Below are positions 47,990 through 59,880 of a stretch of DNA of 64,000 nucleotides, in pieces; the first letter of the stretch is position 1, and each line of letters begins with the position of its first letter. Source of the stretch: Nyssa sinensis (lineage: Eukaryota > Streptophyta > Magnoliopsida > Cornales > Nyssaceae); the NCBI GenBank assembly GCA_008638375.1, contig CM018035.1, forward strand, positions 25,408,807 to 25,472,806, given 5' to 3'. The notes beneath the pieces were generated by a model. The model had not been told where the DNA came from. It ran no database searches and saw nothing but the letters and a program-made list of their open reading frames with translations. Both the position numbers and the translations under genes were made by a program.

Positions 47990-48033
47990 GGGTTTGAATG
48001 CTCAACACACAGGTTTGAATGCTCAACACACAG
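47990..48033. repeat. 21-22 bp tandem duplication
   Basis: The word gtttgaatgctcaacacaca occurs twice in direct succession. Confidence 0.85.
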
Positions 48034-48190
48034 TCAAGGTCTGTTATACATTATGAGCTTGCTGTATGAAATCCTATTGGTTGGGTGTTTGGTCCTCTAA
48101 CATGATGAAACATCACCATTTGATGAATTTTCCCTACACACATTTACTTTATACATGTTTCTGGTGGCCACTATAGCACAAAAGTGATAG

Positions 48191-48261
48191 TAGCCTAGTG
48201 GGTAAAATTTTGGCACTCCTTATATGGGGTCTTGGTTTCAAGACTTGGCGGCCCCCTTTTT
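48191..48261 (+). promoter_or_regulatory. tRNA-like Pol III cassette, antisense to LTR
   Basis: A box tagcctagtgg (48191-48201, full consensus), B-like gtttcaagact (48235-48245, about 8 of 11), spacing 33 nt, T5 at 48257-48261. The preceding words tatagcacaaaagtgatag recur upstream of the cassettes at 43641 and 61490. Confidence 0.55.
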
Positions 48262-48591
48262 ACTCTCTTTTCCTCCTTTTTTATGTTGGTTGAGAATTCT
48301 ACACTTTTATTTAATATTTTATTGATTGCTTATACTTAATTTACATATTTCTTAATTTCTTAGTGTATATTTTGTGTTCATGAAGATTTCTCTTTTCATG
48401 TAGTTAAATTAATTAAACATGATTAGTTACAATACTAACTTCAAAATTTTTAGGCTTAATATTTTTGCATTGCTTTAATAATTAATAATTAATTACATTG
48501 TTGTCTTTCATATTAATTTCTTCTATTTTATTTCAGTTAAGAATTATCATTGCAATATTATCTAGTAATTAGGTCGCGATATTACAATTGT

Positions 48592-49329
48592 AATTGAATT
48601 TTTAATTCATTTATTCTATTTTTCTACTCAATTTAGTTTCAAAAAGTCTATTTTCAAATTTTTTAAGAGAGGTTGGGAGTCAAGGTACTGTTTTCCTCAT
48701 TTGAACAAACCCTATTTTTGTTCGAATGAACCTACAATTAATACTGAATGTGTGTAATGGAGCTCGTTCAAAGGAGCCCCACCTTTGTTCGAACGATTGT
48801 GTAGTTCCCAAACACCTATTTATATTCGAACGATCAGCTGTAGTGGCTTCACAATTCACTTTTCTCTCTTGATTTCTCTATTCTCTCTCATTCTCTTTGA
48901 TCTTCCAGTGCCTATATTATGTTTGTGTAATCTCTATTCAAGATTTTGTTCTCATTAAAGTATTGAGCATATCGAGAGGTCTATTTTCACTAATTAGTTT
49001 CTCATTATGCCTTGCATGGTTCTTCAACGAGTTTATTTGGTGTTTTTCTCTTATTTTTCTTGTTCTAGTTTTTTTTCGATTCGTAGATAATAGGATTGGC
49101 TTGAAATTGCTAGGTCAATTTCTTGAAGTAGTGCCATTCTAGGTATTCATCACATTACTTAGTGTCTTCTTCCATAGTTATGGCACCACGACGTGCGAGA
49201 GGTGTTGTACCTAAGTTTCCATATGAGGTATAATATTCTACTCAGCCTCGACTCATTGAACGTTTAGTCTAAGACCAAGCTCGAGAGTGGTGTACTTCCT
49301 TTGAGTCCCACATTGTCTTAGCTAAGTGG
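48592..49329 (+). pseudogene. Leader and broken ORF start of unidentified retroelement
   Basis: A stretch with gttcgaacga-type palindromes (48700-48840) and a ct-rich leader is followed by an ATG at 49180 reading MAPRRARGVVPKF, with two in-frame stops before 49329. After the second stop it reads DQAREWCTSFESHIVLAKW, which resembles the start of plant retroelement Gag-like ORFs. It is cut at 49330 by the insertion of a giant LTR. Family not certain. Confidence 0.4.
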
Positions 49330-52300
49330 TGTAAGGATCCAAGATTTTTATAATTAATAAAATGTAAAATATGGAACGTAATGCGATTTAGGAAGGAAAA
49401 TAATACATAAGTGGATCATATAATATACATGCATAACTTGAGGGTAAATTAAGACACAATTAAAAAAGATTAAGTATTCTTACATTAAGTGAAAAGACTA
49501 AAAAGGTTATGGGATTTAAAAGAAGAAAGAAGACATAAAAGGGGCAAAAGGGACATTTCACCCCCAAGGCATTCTTTTATCTTATAAAACTAAGTCTCCT
49601 CCACCCTAAACACACACGCTAAAAACACATATACCCTATTTCACGCGAAGGAGAGAAAAATAGAAGAGAGAAAATGGGAGAAAAAAGGGGGGAAACCCTA
49701 GAGCTTTGGAGAAATCATGAAGAATCATCATGGAATTGGGAAATCTTGGAAGCTTGAACAAGGATTAAGGCTTTATCACCTCACACCACAAGCTTGGAGT
49801 TGAGGATCTGGAAGAATCTACCCAAAATCAAAATAGGCAAGTTAAGGTTTCCATCAAACGCCAAGAAATTAAGGTAGGGATTTCTAAACCTTGGTATAAA
49901 ATGTGTGTGTAGGTAGTTTAACCATGCTATCATTTCATCTTTTGCCATGAAAATACTTGTTTATGTAATTTGGGTCATGTCTTGCTTGTGAGTTAAAAAT
50001 CTAATTATTTGATGTTTGTCTCTTTTAAATTGGTTTGCTTTCATCTTATCTTTCTATCAATACTACTCCTGGTTGACTACAAAATGAATTATATGGTGGA
50101 TTGACAATGTGGGTTTTGTATGCTATATACATGAAATTGCTTCTTGCACTCTTAAGTGTTTGTAAAAATTTTTCAATGCCTATGTATGTTGAAGAATAAT
50201 GCTTATTCGTGATTACATGAAAGGTTAACTATATTGATGAATTTGGTATGAATTGTGGATGCAAATGTTAATGATATCACTTTAGAATTAGGAGAATGGA
50301 AAATTTGAGAGCTTGAGAGGGAAAACTTAGGAATTGAAAAGACTTGGATGAACATGAAACCCAATTAATTGGCTTATGCATTATTTCAATCATCTGCACT
50401 TTCTTATTGGTGATTATATGTGTTAATACAAAAAGGACTATATTTATTTGTTGATTCAATTACATTGTTGTGAATCCACGCTCGGTGATCACTTGGACAT
50501 CACTACACGTACACAAGCATACACTCGATACCATATGTTTTTACCTTTGTTTAGATTTTTCTACTAGGGTCGTTGTATTAACCTCTACTAGGCACAGAAA
50601 CTGGCAATGAGTCGGCTATAAATTGATGGATCATGGCTCTACAACTTTGGATGTCACGCCCCGAATTCCCGATCGAAGCCGGGGACGCGACTGAAGCGAA
50701 ACAAAAGAAGAAAAGAAATAGAACAAATAAATAAATAGACTGAATAAATAAATATTTAACTATTTAACTAATTTATATACAAGCCTATTCCACTAACATA
50801 ACCATGCATCCGTATATCTCTGTCAATACACATCCATTCCCGTTTTATAAAATTTCGGCAGAACCTCCTTTGTTTTTCGAGCCTTTTTCTCCCTGATAAT
50901 CGCAATACATCATATATATACAAACACATCACAATCCATCCTCACTCGATGGCCACAATCTTATCAAAGTTAAATATACATCGCCTAATTATACAACCGA
51001 AAATATACAACCATGATACAACATATATCTTATTGGGCTTAAGCCCGCACATCACAAAACACGCCTCTCGGGCCAAATATCCACCTACAGTCAAGTCTCC
51101 TCCACTCGGCTAAACTTCCTCAAGTCTCAGGTGTCGGGAATGTCATTTGAAATATGGTTCCCATGAATGGGTCAGCCCTAACATGCTGGTATGGTACAAT
51201 ACTAATGCAAGGAATAAAATTAAGGGCGTGGCATGTGCAAGTGTACATGTATATCTACATGCCTCCCTAATCATGCATACAATATAATGGCAATGTACAA
51301 ACTACATCTAGTATAAAACCTTATATCACATTCACAAATTCATCAACACAATGCATAGGCAATATGCGTGACACACCCATGCATCTCAATGTCACATCCA
51401 TGTCTCATGATACGTTCCTTCCCCGCTGGCATGAGTACCGCCACGTATGTCTCATTTTCGGTGCGCCCCTGATGGAACAGAGTACCAACGGCCGAACTTT
51501 GGGTTTTTCACCACAGGACCTACTGCCCTCATAATGCACCAGCACCTCGTGCTGACCCACACTATGCTGTCAAGGAATCACACTATGCCAATATGCCATA
51601 ATTCCATCATGCAATAGCACAGTTCAAATGAAACATCACTTTCATAAGCATATGCAACATGCTTTAAATAATGCATCACAACAAATCCACGTGTCATGCT
51701 CGATCAATCTCAACACTTACACAAATCCACATGTCACAACATCAACAATCATTCTAAAACATAAATCACATATGATGACAACTCAAGAAATAAATCATAA
51801 CTCTCAAATAATCATAAAGAACACGGAAGCACAAAAACAATCAACTCAAAGTATCTCAAAGCAATAACTCCTATGTGATCTTCTATCAAGCATAAAAAGC
51901 ATTCAATCAATATGCACATCAATCCTAATTTAATTTTATTCCTTACTTAGCAAAGTACCATACCTGATCGGGTTATCTCAACCCTAAGAAGTCGTGTCCA
52001 CTATGCAATCCAATCAACCAGGTTCATCTTTGGTCCACGGTTTGGAAGTTGAAGAAAACACACCGGTAGGTTGATCGAGTCGTCCTGCCATTTTAAATCC
52101 AGTTTCATCAGCTTCTTCAGCCTTTTTCCCTCAAGCAGATGATGATCCTGACAGATTCTGTCCTTTTATCATCCCATCCATCTTATCATCCCATCCATCA
52201 GATATTGAAGAACTTTCCCTTCCTCTAATTCATCATTGAAATCACAACATCCGACAGTTACAGGTTCCCAACCTGCATCGCTGGACAGCAGCTCTGCTGC

Positions 52301-52987
52301 TTCTATTAGCCTACTCCAATTTCATCAAGTTCCTCAATTCAAGCCACAAGTCTGACATATCCCCAACTTGAATAACAATCACCCAAAATCGTAACACCCA
52401 TACAGCTGCAGGTATCTCACCGCTACTGCTTCTACAACTCTCCCATAACTGTTCAAAAATCGCATCGCAGCCACTATTCTATTCCATCCATTGCTACCGC
52501 ACCATTGCATCTCACACACAAATATATTTACACAAATTCGTGCTACAGCGCCGTTGCAACACACACATAGATACATACAACCAACACAACCCATTCTCCT
52601 GTTCCACGCTTCTACACCTACTGCCAAACTCCATTCCAGGACTCATCACCATTGTAGCCATCATCGATGCACCACACTGCAGCCATCATCCACCTGTTCT
52701 CAAGTGGAAACGACAATTGGAAGCATCAACTATCATACCAAAACGTAAGAATCAGTTACGAATCATCCTCTGATTTTTACTACACAAAAAAATTCAAGAG
52801 ATTTATGAACTCAATCCGTCCTGCCAATTATTCAGAATAATCTCCATGAACAGCCCCTGTCCTCAACTGAAAACAGCAGAAACAGGGGAAACCCCACAAA
52901 ACCTGCAAGCATCAGAATCCCCTACCTGAAAGTAAAATTTCTGCTACAGCCCGATCACCGAATACAGCCCATCCAACAACAAACCCA

Positions 52988-53091
52988 ACTGATACTGCTG
53001 CCCCTAAATTGCAAATCAACTCCTCAATCATCCGGGTTGACTGATACTGCTGCCCCTAAATTGCAAATCAACTCCTCAATCATCCAGGTTG
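52988..53091. repeat. 52-bp tandem duplication
   Basis: Two nearly identical copies starting actgatactgctgcccc, at 52988 and 53040, with one difference near their ends (ccggg against ccagg). High identity implies a recent event. Confidence 0.9.
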
Positions 53092-53561
53092 CCCAACCGT
53101 AAGGATCAACTCAGTTCTGAAATCCAACCAACATTGCCGTCACTCTTCCATCTTCTTCCCCAACTGCCATACATATATATATGTGCATCGATCTCCTCCA
53201 CCATCATCGTCATCAATTTCTCATCTCACCGACCATCACAAAACCCATCCACTCTCGATCCGAACTCCTGCCTTCTTGGCCGATTTCTCTAGCTTCCACG
53301 ATATTGTCCGTCGTCCTCCCCTTTTTCCTTAATTCAGGTTCAATCGAGTCGTCACCGTAGCCACCGACAAAACCGCAACATCACAGCACTCGTAACATCC
53401 AACAGTTGCAAGAAATCCAAAACCCATCGCCCCTGATTCACCGAACGTTTTGCTACTGCTCTCGGCAACGCCCAATCCGTCTTTTTCTTGCTTTCCAATT
53501 TGTTTCTGCGAACAGAGATACATACACACAATTTTGTGTTGCCCGATTTACTCACACACGC

Positions 53562-53562
53562 G

Positions 53563-53592
<30 letters not shown>
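53562..53592. repeat. (ta)n microsatellite
   Basis: About 15 ta units in the leader part of the nested LTR; overlapping frames encode IYIYIY and are discounted. Confidence 0.92.
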
Positions 53593-53594
<2 letters not shown>

Positions 53595-54803
53595 CCGCAC
53601 CCTCTTCTCCTCTCTTCTTGTTTTTCTCTCTTTTCTTCTCCATTTCTTTCTCTTTTTCTCTCATTTTCTCCCTATTCTCACGCGACTTCCACCGCCCTTC
53701 ACTCCTCATCCTTATCTCTTCATTTTATTCCTTTGTAGCTTCCTAGAAGCTTCCCCTAATATTATACACATAAATTATTGTTCTACGTTACCATATTACA
53801 TATTTTATAAATATTTTTATTCCACAAAATATTATAAAATGCCAATAAATTTTTCATAAGGTCGGGGCTCAATTTAATTATTTATTCGCCAATATTGGTT
53901 CTCGTTCAGGTTCTCACCATGGATTTATCCTGGCACTCGGTAAACCGATTTAAATACTTTATTTTATTTTATTTTATTTTTCAAATTTCTACATCGGAAG
54001 ACATCTTTTGGATATTTTTTTGATACATCCCTACATGTGAATTTATGTTAATATTTTAATTCTTTTTTAGAAGCTGTTTGTATCTAAACCTTTTGTATAG
54101 AACCATAAATCTTGTAGATTGGTCAGTTTAGAAATTGATGATAATGATGTAAACTTGATAATATTAACCAGCATATCCTTAAACCTTATGAAATTTAGAT
54201 GATGGGGACTATATCTTTTCATTAATGTTTCTTAATGTATAAATACAACATGTTGGATGTATAACTTGGGAATGGACAATGACATGAATGTAAAATGAAA
54301 GAAACAAGAATGTTTAAGGCAAGAAGCTTGAATCTTGATTTATGTATATTGTCTCCTGATAGATGAAGGTGATATTAGTTGTTTGATGAATGTTATGTTA
54401 TAAATTCAATGTTGAATGGAGTAAATATAAAGGTTTAGGACACTAGGGAAATAGGTTGAATCAAGAAAATGAGGCAAAATAGGTCAAATTTTTTAAACAG
54501 GTTAGAGTAGGGAAATTAGGGCTGATCGGCACTCGTGAGTGCCTATCGACACAGGGAGCTGGAAAACCTCCCTCTCTGTGTGCCGATCGGCACTGAGGGA
54601 GAGTCAGACAACCTCTTTGCTCCGTTTTGTCAGTTTGACTCCCAGGCCGACCTTTTCGTCACCCGATTTGTCTCTTATGGATTTTTTAACTTGAATAAGG
54701 GTATTTGAACTCATTTTCTACACAATTATCTTATTTTAAAGTGACTCGGAATGAGGTCACACACCCCACCCCTAAGCCTCTTCGATTTTGAGGCGTGACA
54801 TGA

Positions 54804-54815
54804 TGGTATCAGAAC
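54804..54815 (+). other. Primer binding site (initiator Met tRNA type)
   Basis: tggtatcagaac, three bases after the LTR end, differs in one base from the common plant sequence TGGTATCAGAGC. Confidence 0.8.
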
Positions 54816-55690
54816 TCTAGGTTGGAATACCTAGGGATGACGGAATTAAACTTACAAATTTTTGGGCCACTTAAGTAGTTGGGTTAGGATCAGTCAAGTA
54901 CCCTAGATATAAGTCAGGATTCCACAATTGGATATAATATTTAAGATAATCCTATGAATCAAATTGTGAAAAATTAAACACATGAGTATTAGTTGTATCA
55001 TGACTTGTCATAGAAGAGAGTTCTAGTATGTTAATCACCTCTTTAGATTGGTTATACTTGTTAATGTAACCTAAGTAGGATAATTTCTTGTCAAATTGAC
55101 TCTATGTTCATTAGAGGGATTCTAAGAGAAATTATTTGTAGGCTATATATGAATTTCTCGTGTTATGTGATTATATGTGTCTGTTTACACGACACTTTTT
55201 GCTTGTCGTAATAGTATTATATGAATCACTAGGGTTATAGGGTAGAACGTTATAAATTCTTCAAGATTAACCTTACTATAACGTTTACAATATGTTAGCA
55301 TGAGTGATTATGTGTTTATTTGATAATAATGCATGTCATAATTATTTGATGAGGACACTCTTTTTACATGTTTATGAGCATAATAAACCCCAAACTTTTT
55401 TATGTTAGCGTCACGTATAAGGGACAGATAGACTACACTTGTAGGTTCAAACCCTTGTCTTACTAGAAATAATAGTAAGTCTTAGGGGATGTGTTGGTAT
55501 CACTAATGCTAATTAAGAAAGAAGGTTGGTGGAATAGGGTTATTAGTTATACTTAAGTTGTAGATGAGTTATACAATAATGTGTATAGAAGATTATGAGT
55601 GACCTTAAGCACTTGAAACTTAAATTCTTGCCTAGAATGATTATGGGAAGCCTAGTGGATGTTTTTCACCTAATGCTCTTATTTTAACAT
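54816..55690 (+). other. Untranslated leader of the gypsy element
   Basis: Between the primer binding site and the gag remnant there is no coding region or repeat that I can identify. This is the usual position of the leader. Confidence 0.45.
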
Positions 55691-55697
55691 AAGGAAA

Positions 55698-56260
55698 TGC
55701 AGCCTCAAGAGAACTAAGGGGGATTAGCTTCCTCATCTTATGGGCTAGTGGAAATGGCTCAAGTTATTGGAGAAATGGCTAGGGCCATGGGAAAACTGGC
55801 TAGAGAAGCGCATTAGGAAGCCCGACAGTACCTTGAAGGAACAAGGCCTAAAGCCTTAATGATTAGGAAAGGAAGACAGAATCCGCCAAGAAGACATGGG
55901 ATTAGACCTCAGATGGGGCTAGGGAAGAGGATGAAAAAGAGACAAATGGAGGCTATGAAAAACCTTCATAGAAGAATACTACTTAACTTGCTAGAACCAA
56001 GCCAACCTAGATAGAAGACTACCTAGGGAAAACCTATATGCTATCATTACTGTCAACCCGGACATCCTTAGAGGGAATGTCCATCGAGGGTGCCAACCAA
56101 AAGTAAGGTAGTGAAGATTGTAAAATGCTACTAGTGTGGCCAACTAGGCCATATCTAGAAATATTGTCCAGGGGAAAGTAGTCCACTCAACCTAGCAGGA
56201 CCACCCCAACTTGTGACACTAGCTCAGGCTCATAGACACATCCAGGAGGCTGTCCTTACT
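55698..56260 (+). pseudogene. Gypsy gag remnant with two zinc knuckles
   Basis: The frame begins near 55698 (MQPQEN, then EMAQVIGEMARAMGKLARE) and contains EARQYLEGTRPKALM. The conserved Gag core domain is shortened or missing. Two zinc knuckles follow. 56039-56080 reads C-YHY-C-QPGHP.REC (spacing off by one residue and one stop), and 56126-56167 reads C-Y.-C-GQLGHI.KYC (CX2CX4HX4C with two stops). Then PPQLVTLAQAHRHIQEAV. The order is that of plant chromovirus-like gypsy Gag. Protease, RT and integrase are not found downstream. Confidence 0.7.
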
Positions 56261-56736
56261 CTAGTAAATGATCCATTGGAGGGCCAAATGAGATACTATT
56301 AGAACCGTGTGGTAACAAGGATGTTAATCCCACTATCGTGAAAAAAGGACCATCGAGACCTTCTGACACTAGAGGTATACTTCTAATGATTAATTTTTCA
56401 TGTAATCTTGTAAGAATTGTTCTAGCTATCAATATAAGTAAGAAGCACATTTAAAATGAAAACAAAGGTTGCACTATAATTGCATGAAATGGAAAAATTG
56501 GTAAAAGTCAAACATTAATAATTGAGACAAAACATGAAACTTATGATATTTGAAGCTACTTAAGGAAACTCGTGTGATATGTTGAAAACATAGGGAGTCA
56601 AAAAAATTAATCATGTGTGAGCACAAGCCCCGAAAAAATCAAAACACGGCTTTTAAAGTCCGCTCTCTCAAAGTAGGAGAGGAACATGCCATCTTTTCAG
56701 AATGGGGTTGTACATAAATACAAAAAGAGTTGCCAA
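56261..56736. other. Unassigned sequence between two elements
   Basis: No coding recognised. The right part (from about 56594) may be internal sequence of the minus-strand Tat-like element, whose primer-binding-like ttggcaactc stands at 56736-56727. Confidence 0.35.
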
Positions 56737-58374
56737 CTTGTTTTAGGCTAAATCACAAACAAACCTGATAAAACCTATGAAGAATACATGTAAAAAGAAT
56801 AGCAAAGAAAAAACTAAAATTACATTTCTTTGATCCTATATACATTCTAAACCTCTTGACATAGGTTAAAATAATGTAAAGCAAAACTGATCTACAATGA
56901 ACCAAAGAAATCTGAATCCGAGAGCTAAGGTACGAGATAGGAAGGAGTTAGGCACCCATCCCGTCCAGTTTGAATAGATTGGCCCCACATGTTCATCTGT
57001 TCATCCGTTCATCCACAAGGCTTAATATTCCATGACAAAAATAAGCAAGAGAATGAGTAGAAAGAGATAATGACAATAATGACATGAATGAATAAAATAC
57101 ATCCAACAAATAATGTAAAATAAGTCAAAAGTAGTGGAGAAAGAGAGATTGACGTGAATGAAATAATAAAAAAGACATAATAAGAGAGATGTGATGTGAG
57201 AAAAGGCATAAAGTAAATAGCTTAAAGGAAAATAGTAGACTTGGGCCCATGAGACGTCCTACGTATCCATTCAGATAATGGAATCAGAGCTAACGTAGTT
57301 CTCTAATTCAATTTATTCTATCAAGAATGATAGGATAAATTAAAGTAGAAAAAGAGAGAATATTAGAGTTTTAGGGAGCGTACCTGATTGTTTGTGCTGA
57401 ATCAGATAGGCTTAAGCTTGAACTCTTTGGATTGAATCTTCAATGGTATGGAACTCCGTCATCATTGGATTAGAACTCTTGCTTGTGTAGAACAAGACTT
57501 CAAGAAATAAGGAAGAGAGAAAAGGATTATTGCTGCAGCATCTAGCTTCTTAATTGTTCTGTGGAACCAGAACCCTCAATGGTGTGGCTAAATTATAGTG
57601 GCCAAAGGGTCTTATTTATAGGGAAAAAGTAAGGAAGTTTGATCCAAGGACTCACAATGAATCCTATGGATGAATGACCAGGATTAATGATTAATGTGCA
57701 AGCAATTAGATATAGATATTATTTTGTGCACAAATCTAGGGAAAATCCCTTGGAATAATAAAAGAAGAAAATTTGACAAGTAATTGGTAGACAAAGCTAT
57801 ATTTATTATATCGCCCTTAATTCAGTTGAGAATTTAGGAACAAGGAAATTACAAAAATGCTACAAAGGCATAAAAAGTGAAAATTGTCCCTAAGAGCCAA
57901 ATTTACCATATTAACCCTATATGGGTAAAGTAACATAGAAATTACATGTATGCTTATGAATGACCAAAATAATCTTTATGGGACAGGAATATTCTATAAT
58001 CACCAAAATGCCCTCCAAATGTCAAAATAGCATCAATATTACAGATATATCCCTAGAAGGTAGGAAACCTCTAGTATTTACCAAACTATCCCTAATGGGT
58101 AGGGAAACACTAGAAATTACCAAAATGCCCTTAGTGGGCATTATAACTAGAATACTCTCAAGGGTCCTAATGTGTCAAATGACCAAAATGCCCTTAGTTG
58201 GCATAATGACCAAAATGTCCTATATGGACAAAATGACCAAGATGTCGAAAATGCCCTCTATGGGCGAAATGAGAAATTACTAAAATACTCTTAGATGAGA
58301 CATTGTAGCAACTTATAAAAAAAATGGCAAAACCAACTTCATTTAATCAAGGGTCTCAAAATGAGGTGTCTACA
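56737..58374 (-). mobile_element. Tat-like gypsy LTR (-)
   Basis: On the minus strand it starts TGTAGACACCTCATTTTG at 58374. The ggggcattttggtcatttt repeats (58290-57840), donor-like aatcaggtacgctccc (57393-57378) and the motif ggatacgtaggacgtctc (57273-57256) followed by ggtgcctaactccttcc come next. These are typical of plant Tat/Ogre LTRs and also found at 9947-13244. The end is placed where a sequence resembling the Tat primer binding site (ttggcaactc) follows; this is uncertain. Confidence 0.65.
57840..58290 (-). repeat. Degenerate repeats (accaaaatgccct type)
   Basis: About twelve units of 20-45 bp with aaaatgaccaaaatgccc cores. The 107-codon frame at 57960-58283 is open only because of the repeat and reads repeated TKMPL words; not a gene. 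Confidence 0.8.
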
Positions 58375-58864
58375 CATAGTGAGCAAAACGAACAATATTT
58401 TGTGAGTTTTATAACTTTGAAAATAATGATAGTAAATTAATTTATATATTGCCTTACCATTGGAAGGAGACTACCTCAATTCAATTCTGTAGAATTGATA
58501 AGGCTCCTTAGAATTCCATAAAAAGATTAATTTGGGAGACTAAGTGGTGAAGATATGATTGGGGTTATCGATGAGAATGAGGAGGGATGAGATTCTCTCT
58601 CTCGTAAAGGGAATAAGTGTACGCTAATGTGAAGAGTGAAAGAAGATCTAGTGGATAGAATTCCTATAGTTAACAACAGGATGGACTTGGCCACCACAAC
58701 TAAGTAGGGGGAAAAACTTCAAATGTTTTGGGGTTTCCCTTCGCAAAAAATAATAATTAATGAGAATTAGCATTTCATTTAACCAAGTTGGAATTACAAG
58801 TACTATTAAAAAATAAGAAAGACTAAAATCTCAAGAAATTAGTTTTTGCAATGTTGTGGTTGAT

Positions 58865-59548
58865 AGTATTATGGTTAATAAAATTATATCAGTGATAATG
58901 TTAACATTAATTAATATAGAAGTAATGGAGATAATAAGTAAAAGTAACATGAATGAACAATGTGAAAAACTTCACGAATGAGGGCATTGTTAGTACTTGG
59001 TAAGTATTAGGTCTTACGTTACAAGTGACGGACAAGCCCTTATCACCTAGTAACAAAGGGAACTGTGATCTTTGAGGATATTACTAGTCACAGTGAGTGG
59101 GGCTGTCTAAAATGAGACTTATGGGAATTAGGCTCAGGTAGCCTAGATTATAGTGGTATGATAAGTTTGGTATTGGCTATTGATTAAATATGAGGCTTTG
59201 ATTAATAGTATGATGGTGAATAAAATTATATCATTGATAATGTGAACGTTAATTAATATAGAAGTAATAGAGATAATGAGTAAAAGTAACACGAATGAAC
59301 AATGTGAAAGACTTCACGACTGAGGGCATTGTTAGTACTTGATAGGTATCAAGTCCTGCGTTAAAAGTGATGGGCATGCCCTTATCACCTAGTAACAAAG
59401 GGAACTGTGATCCTTGAGGATACTAGTGGTCACCATGAGTGGGGCTGTCTAGAATGAGATTATGGGAATTAGGCTTGGGTAGCCTATATTATAGTGGTAT
59501 GATAAGTTTGGTATCAACTATTGACTAAATATGAGGCTTATCTTAGGG
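58865..59548 (+). repeat. 342-bp tandem duplication
   Basis: Two copies, starting at 58865 (agtattatggttaataaaat) and 59207 (agtatgatggtgaataaaat), are roughly 90 percent alike through caacaatgtg-like and ggggctgtct words to the shared ending aaatatgaggctt. Confidence 0.9.
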
Positions 59549-59772
59549 GACTATTGATCTTGTATAGACATGAATACTTGGAGACTTGATATGGATATAA
59601 AAATGGCTAAGTTTAAAAAATTTGTGAAGGTTAAACATTTATAATAGGACCTGATCTTAAACTTGATGTTAAGCCATTATATTATGAGAAACTATGATGG
59701 AAAATGAGATCCTGAGGTGAAAAGGCCAATACTGGATGATAGGAAGGAACTTTTGACTTAGCTTTCAAGGAC

Positions 59773-59880
59773 AGTGAGTAGGCTCTTATAATACGTGGAT
59801 AGGAAGCAGACCCTTATAATACTTATACAAAGAGCATACCCTTATAATTTCTGGACAAAGGGCAGACCCTTATAATACCT
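59773..59880 (+). repeat. Short tandem array (cccttataatac), four units
   Basis: Units of about 28-33 bp each contain cccttataat and a purine-rich ggacaaagggcaga-like part. Confidence 0.85.

Larger units (their letters stand above)
46284..48586 (-). mobile_element. Solo LTR (2303 bp), target duplication attgt
   Basis: Plus-strand ends are TATCACGACCCGAAACC (canonical TG changed to TA) and GGTCGCGATATTACA. Flanks are attgt at 46279-46283 and 48587-48591. Part of it (about 47100-47260) is homologous, inverted, to 63850-64000, so both belong to one family. It holds a predicted intron (46651-47571) and an antisense tRNA-like cassette (48191-48261). Repeats of the type tcaataatcaatatc at 46900-47030 lie in the intron. 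Confidence 0.88.
50652..54003 (-). mobile_element. Nested LTR (-), TGTCACGCCCCG to AAGACA
   Basis: The left end TGTCACGCCCCGAATTCC is the mirror of the GGCGTGACA end of the host LTR. The right end is best placed at 54003, where the minus strand would start TGTCTTCCGATG and soon read gaacctgaacgagaacc and gagccccgacc. Flanks are ctttgga on the left and tcttttgga on the right, an imperfect duplication. The piece at 50930-51560 matches 22460-23060 in inverse orientation. It is GC-richer than the surroundings, with donor-like cgatcaggtatggta (minus, 51974-51960). Frames at 52379-53859 are short, overlap on both strands and are not accepted as genes. Confidence 0.6.
49330..54800 (+). mobile_element. 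5' LTR of a gypsy element, split by a nested LTR
   Basis: It starts TGTAAGGATCCAAG and ends gattttgaggcgTGACA, followed three bases later by a methionine-tRNA primer binding site. It is therefore a 5' LTR and not a solo. Without the nested LTR at 50652-54003 it is about 2.1 kb. Promoter-like cttataaaac (49575-49584) and donor-like aaattaaggtagggatt (49865-49881) are visible. The first part is related to 13300-14640. Confidence 0.65.

Noticed and set aside
52379..53859. Overlapping frames of 66-123 codons on both strands
   Set aside because: Low complexity and microsatellite sequence within an LTR, with no motif or consistent coding signal.
57960..58283. 107-codon frame
   Set aside because: Open because of a short repeat (TKMPL words) in the Tat-like LTR.
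56589..58379. catag at 56589-56593 and 58375-58379 as target duplication of the Tat-like LTR
   Set aside because: The bases next to the left catag are GGAGTC, not the TG expected, and a primer-binding-like sequence indicates that the LTR ends further right. A five-base match can arise by chance.
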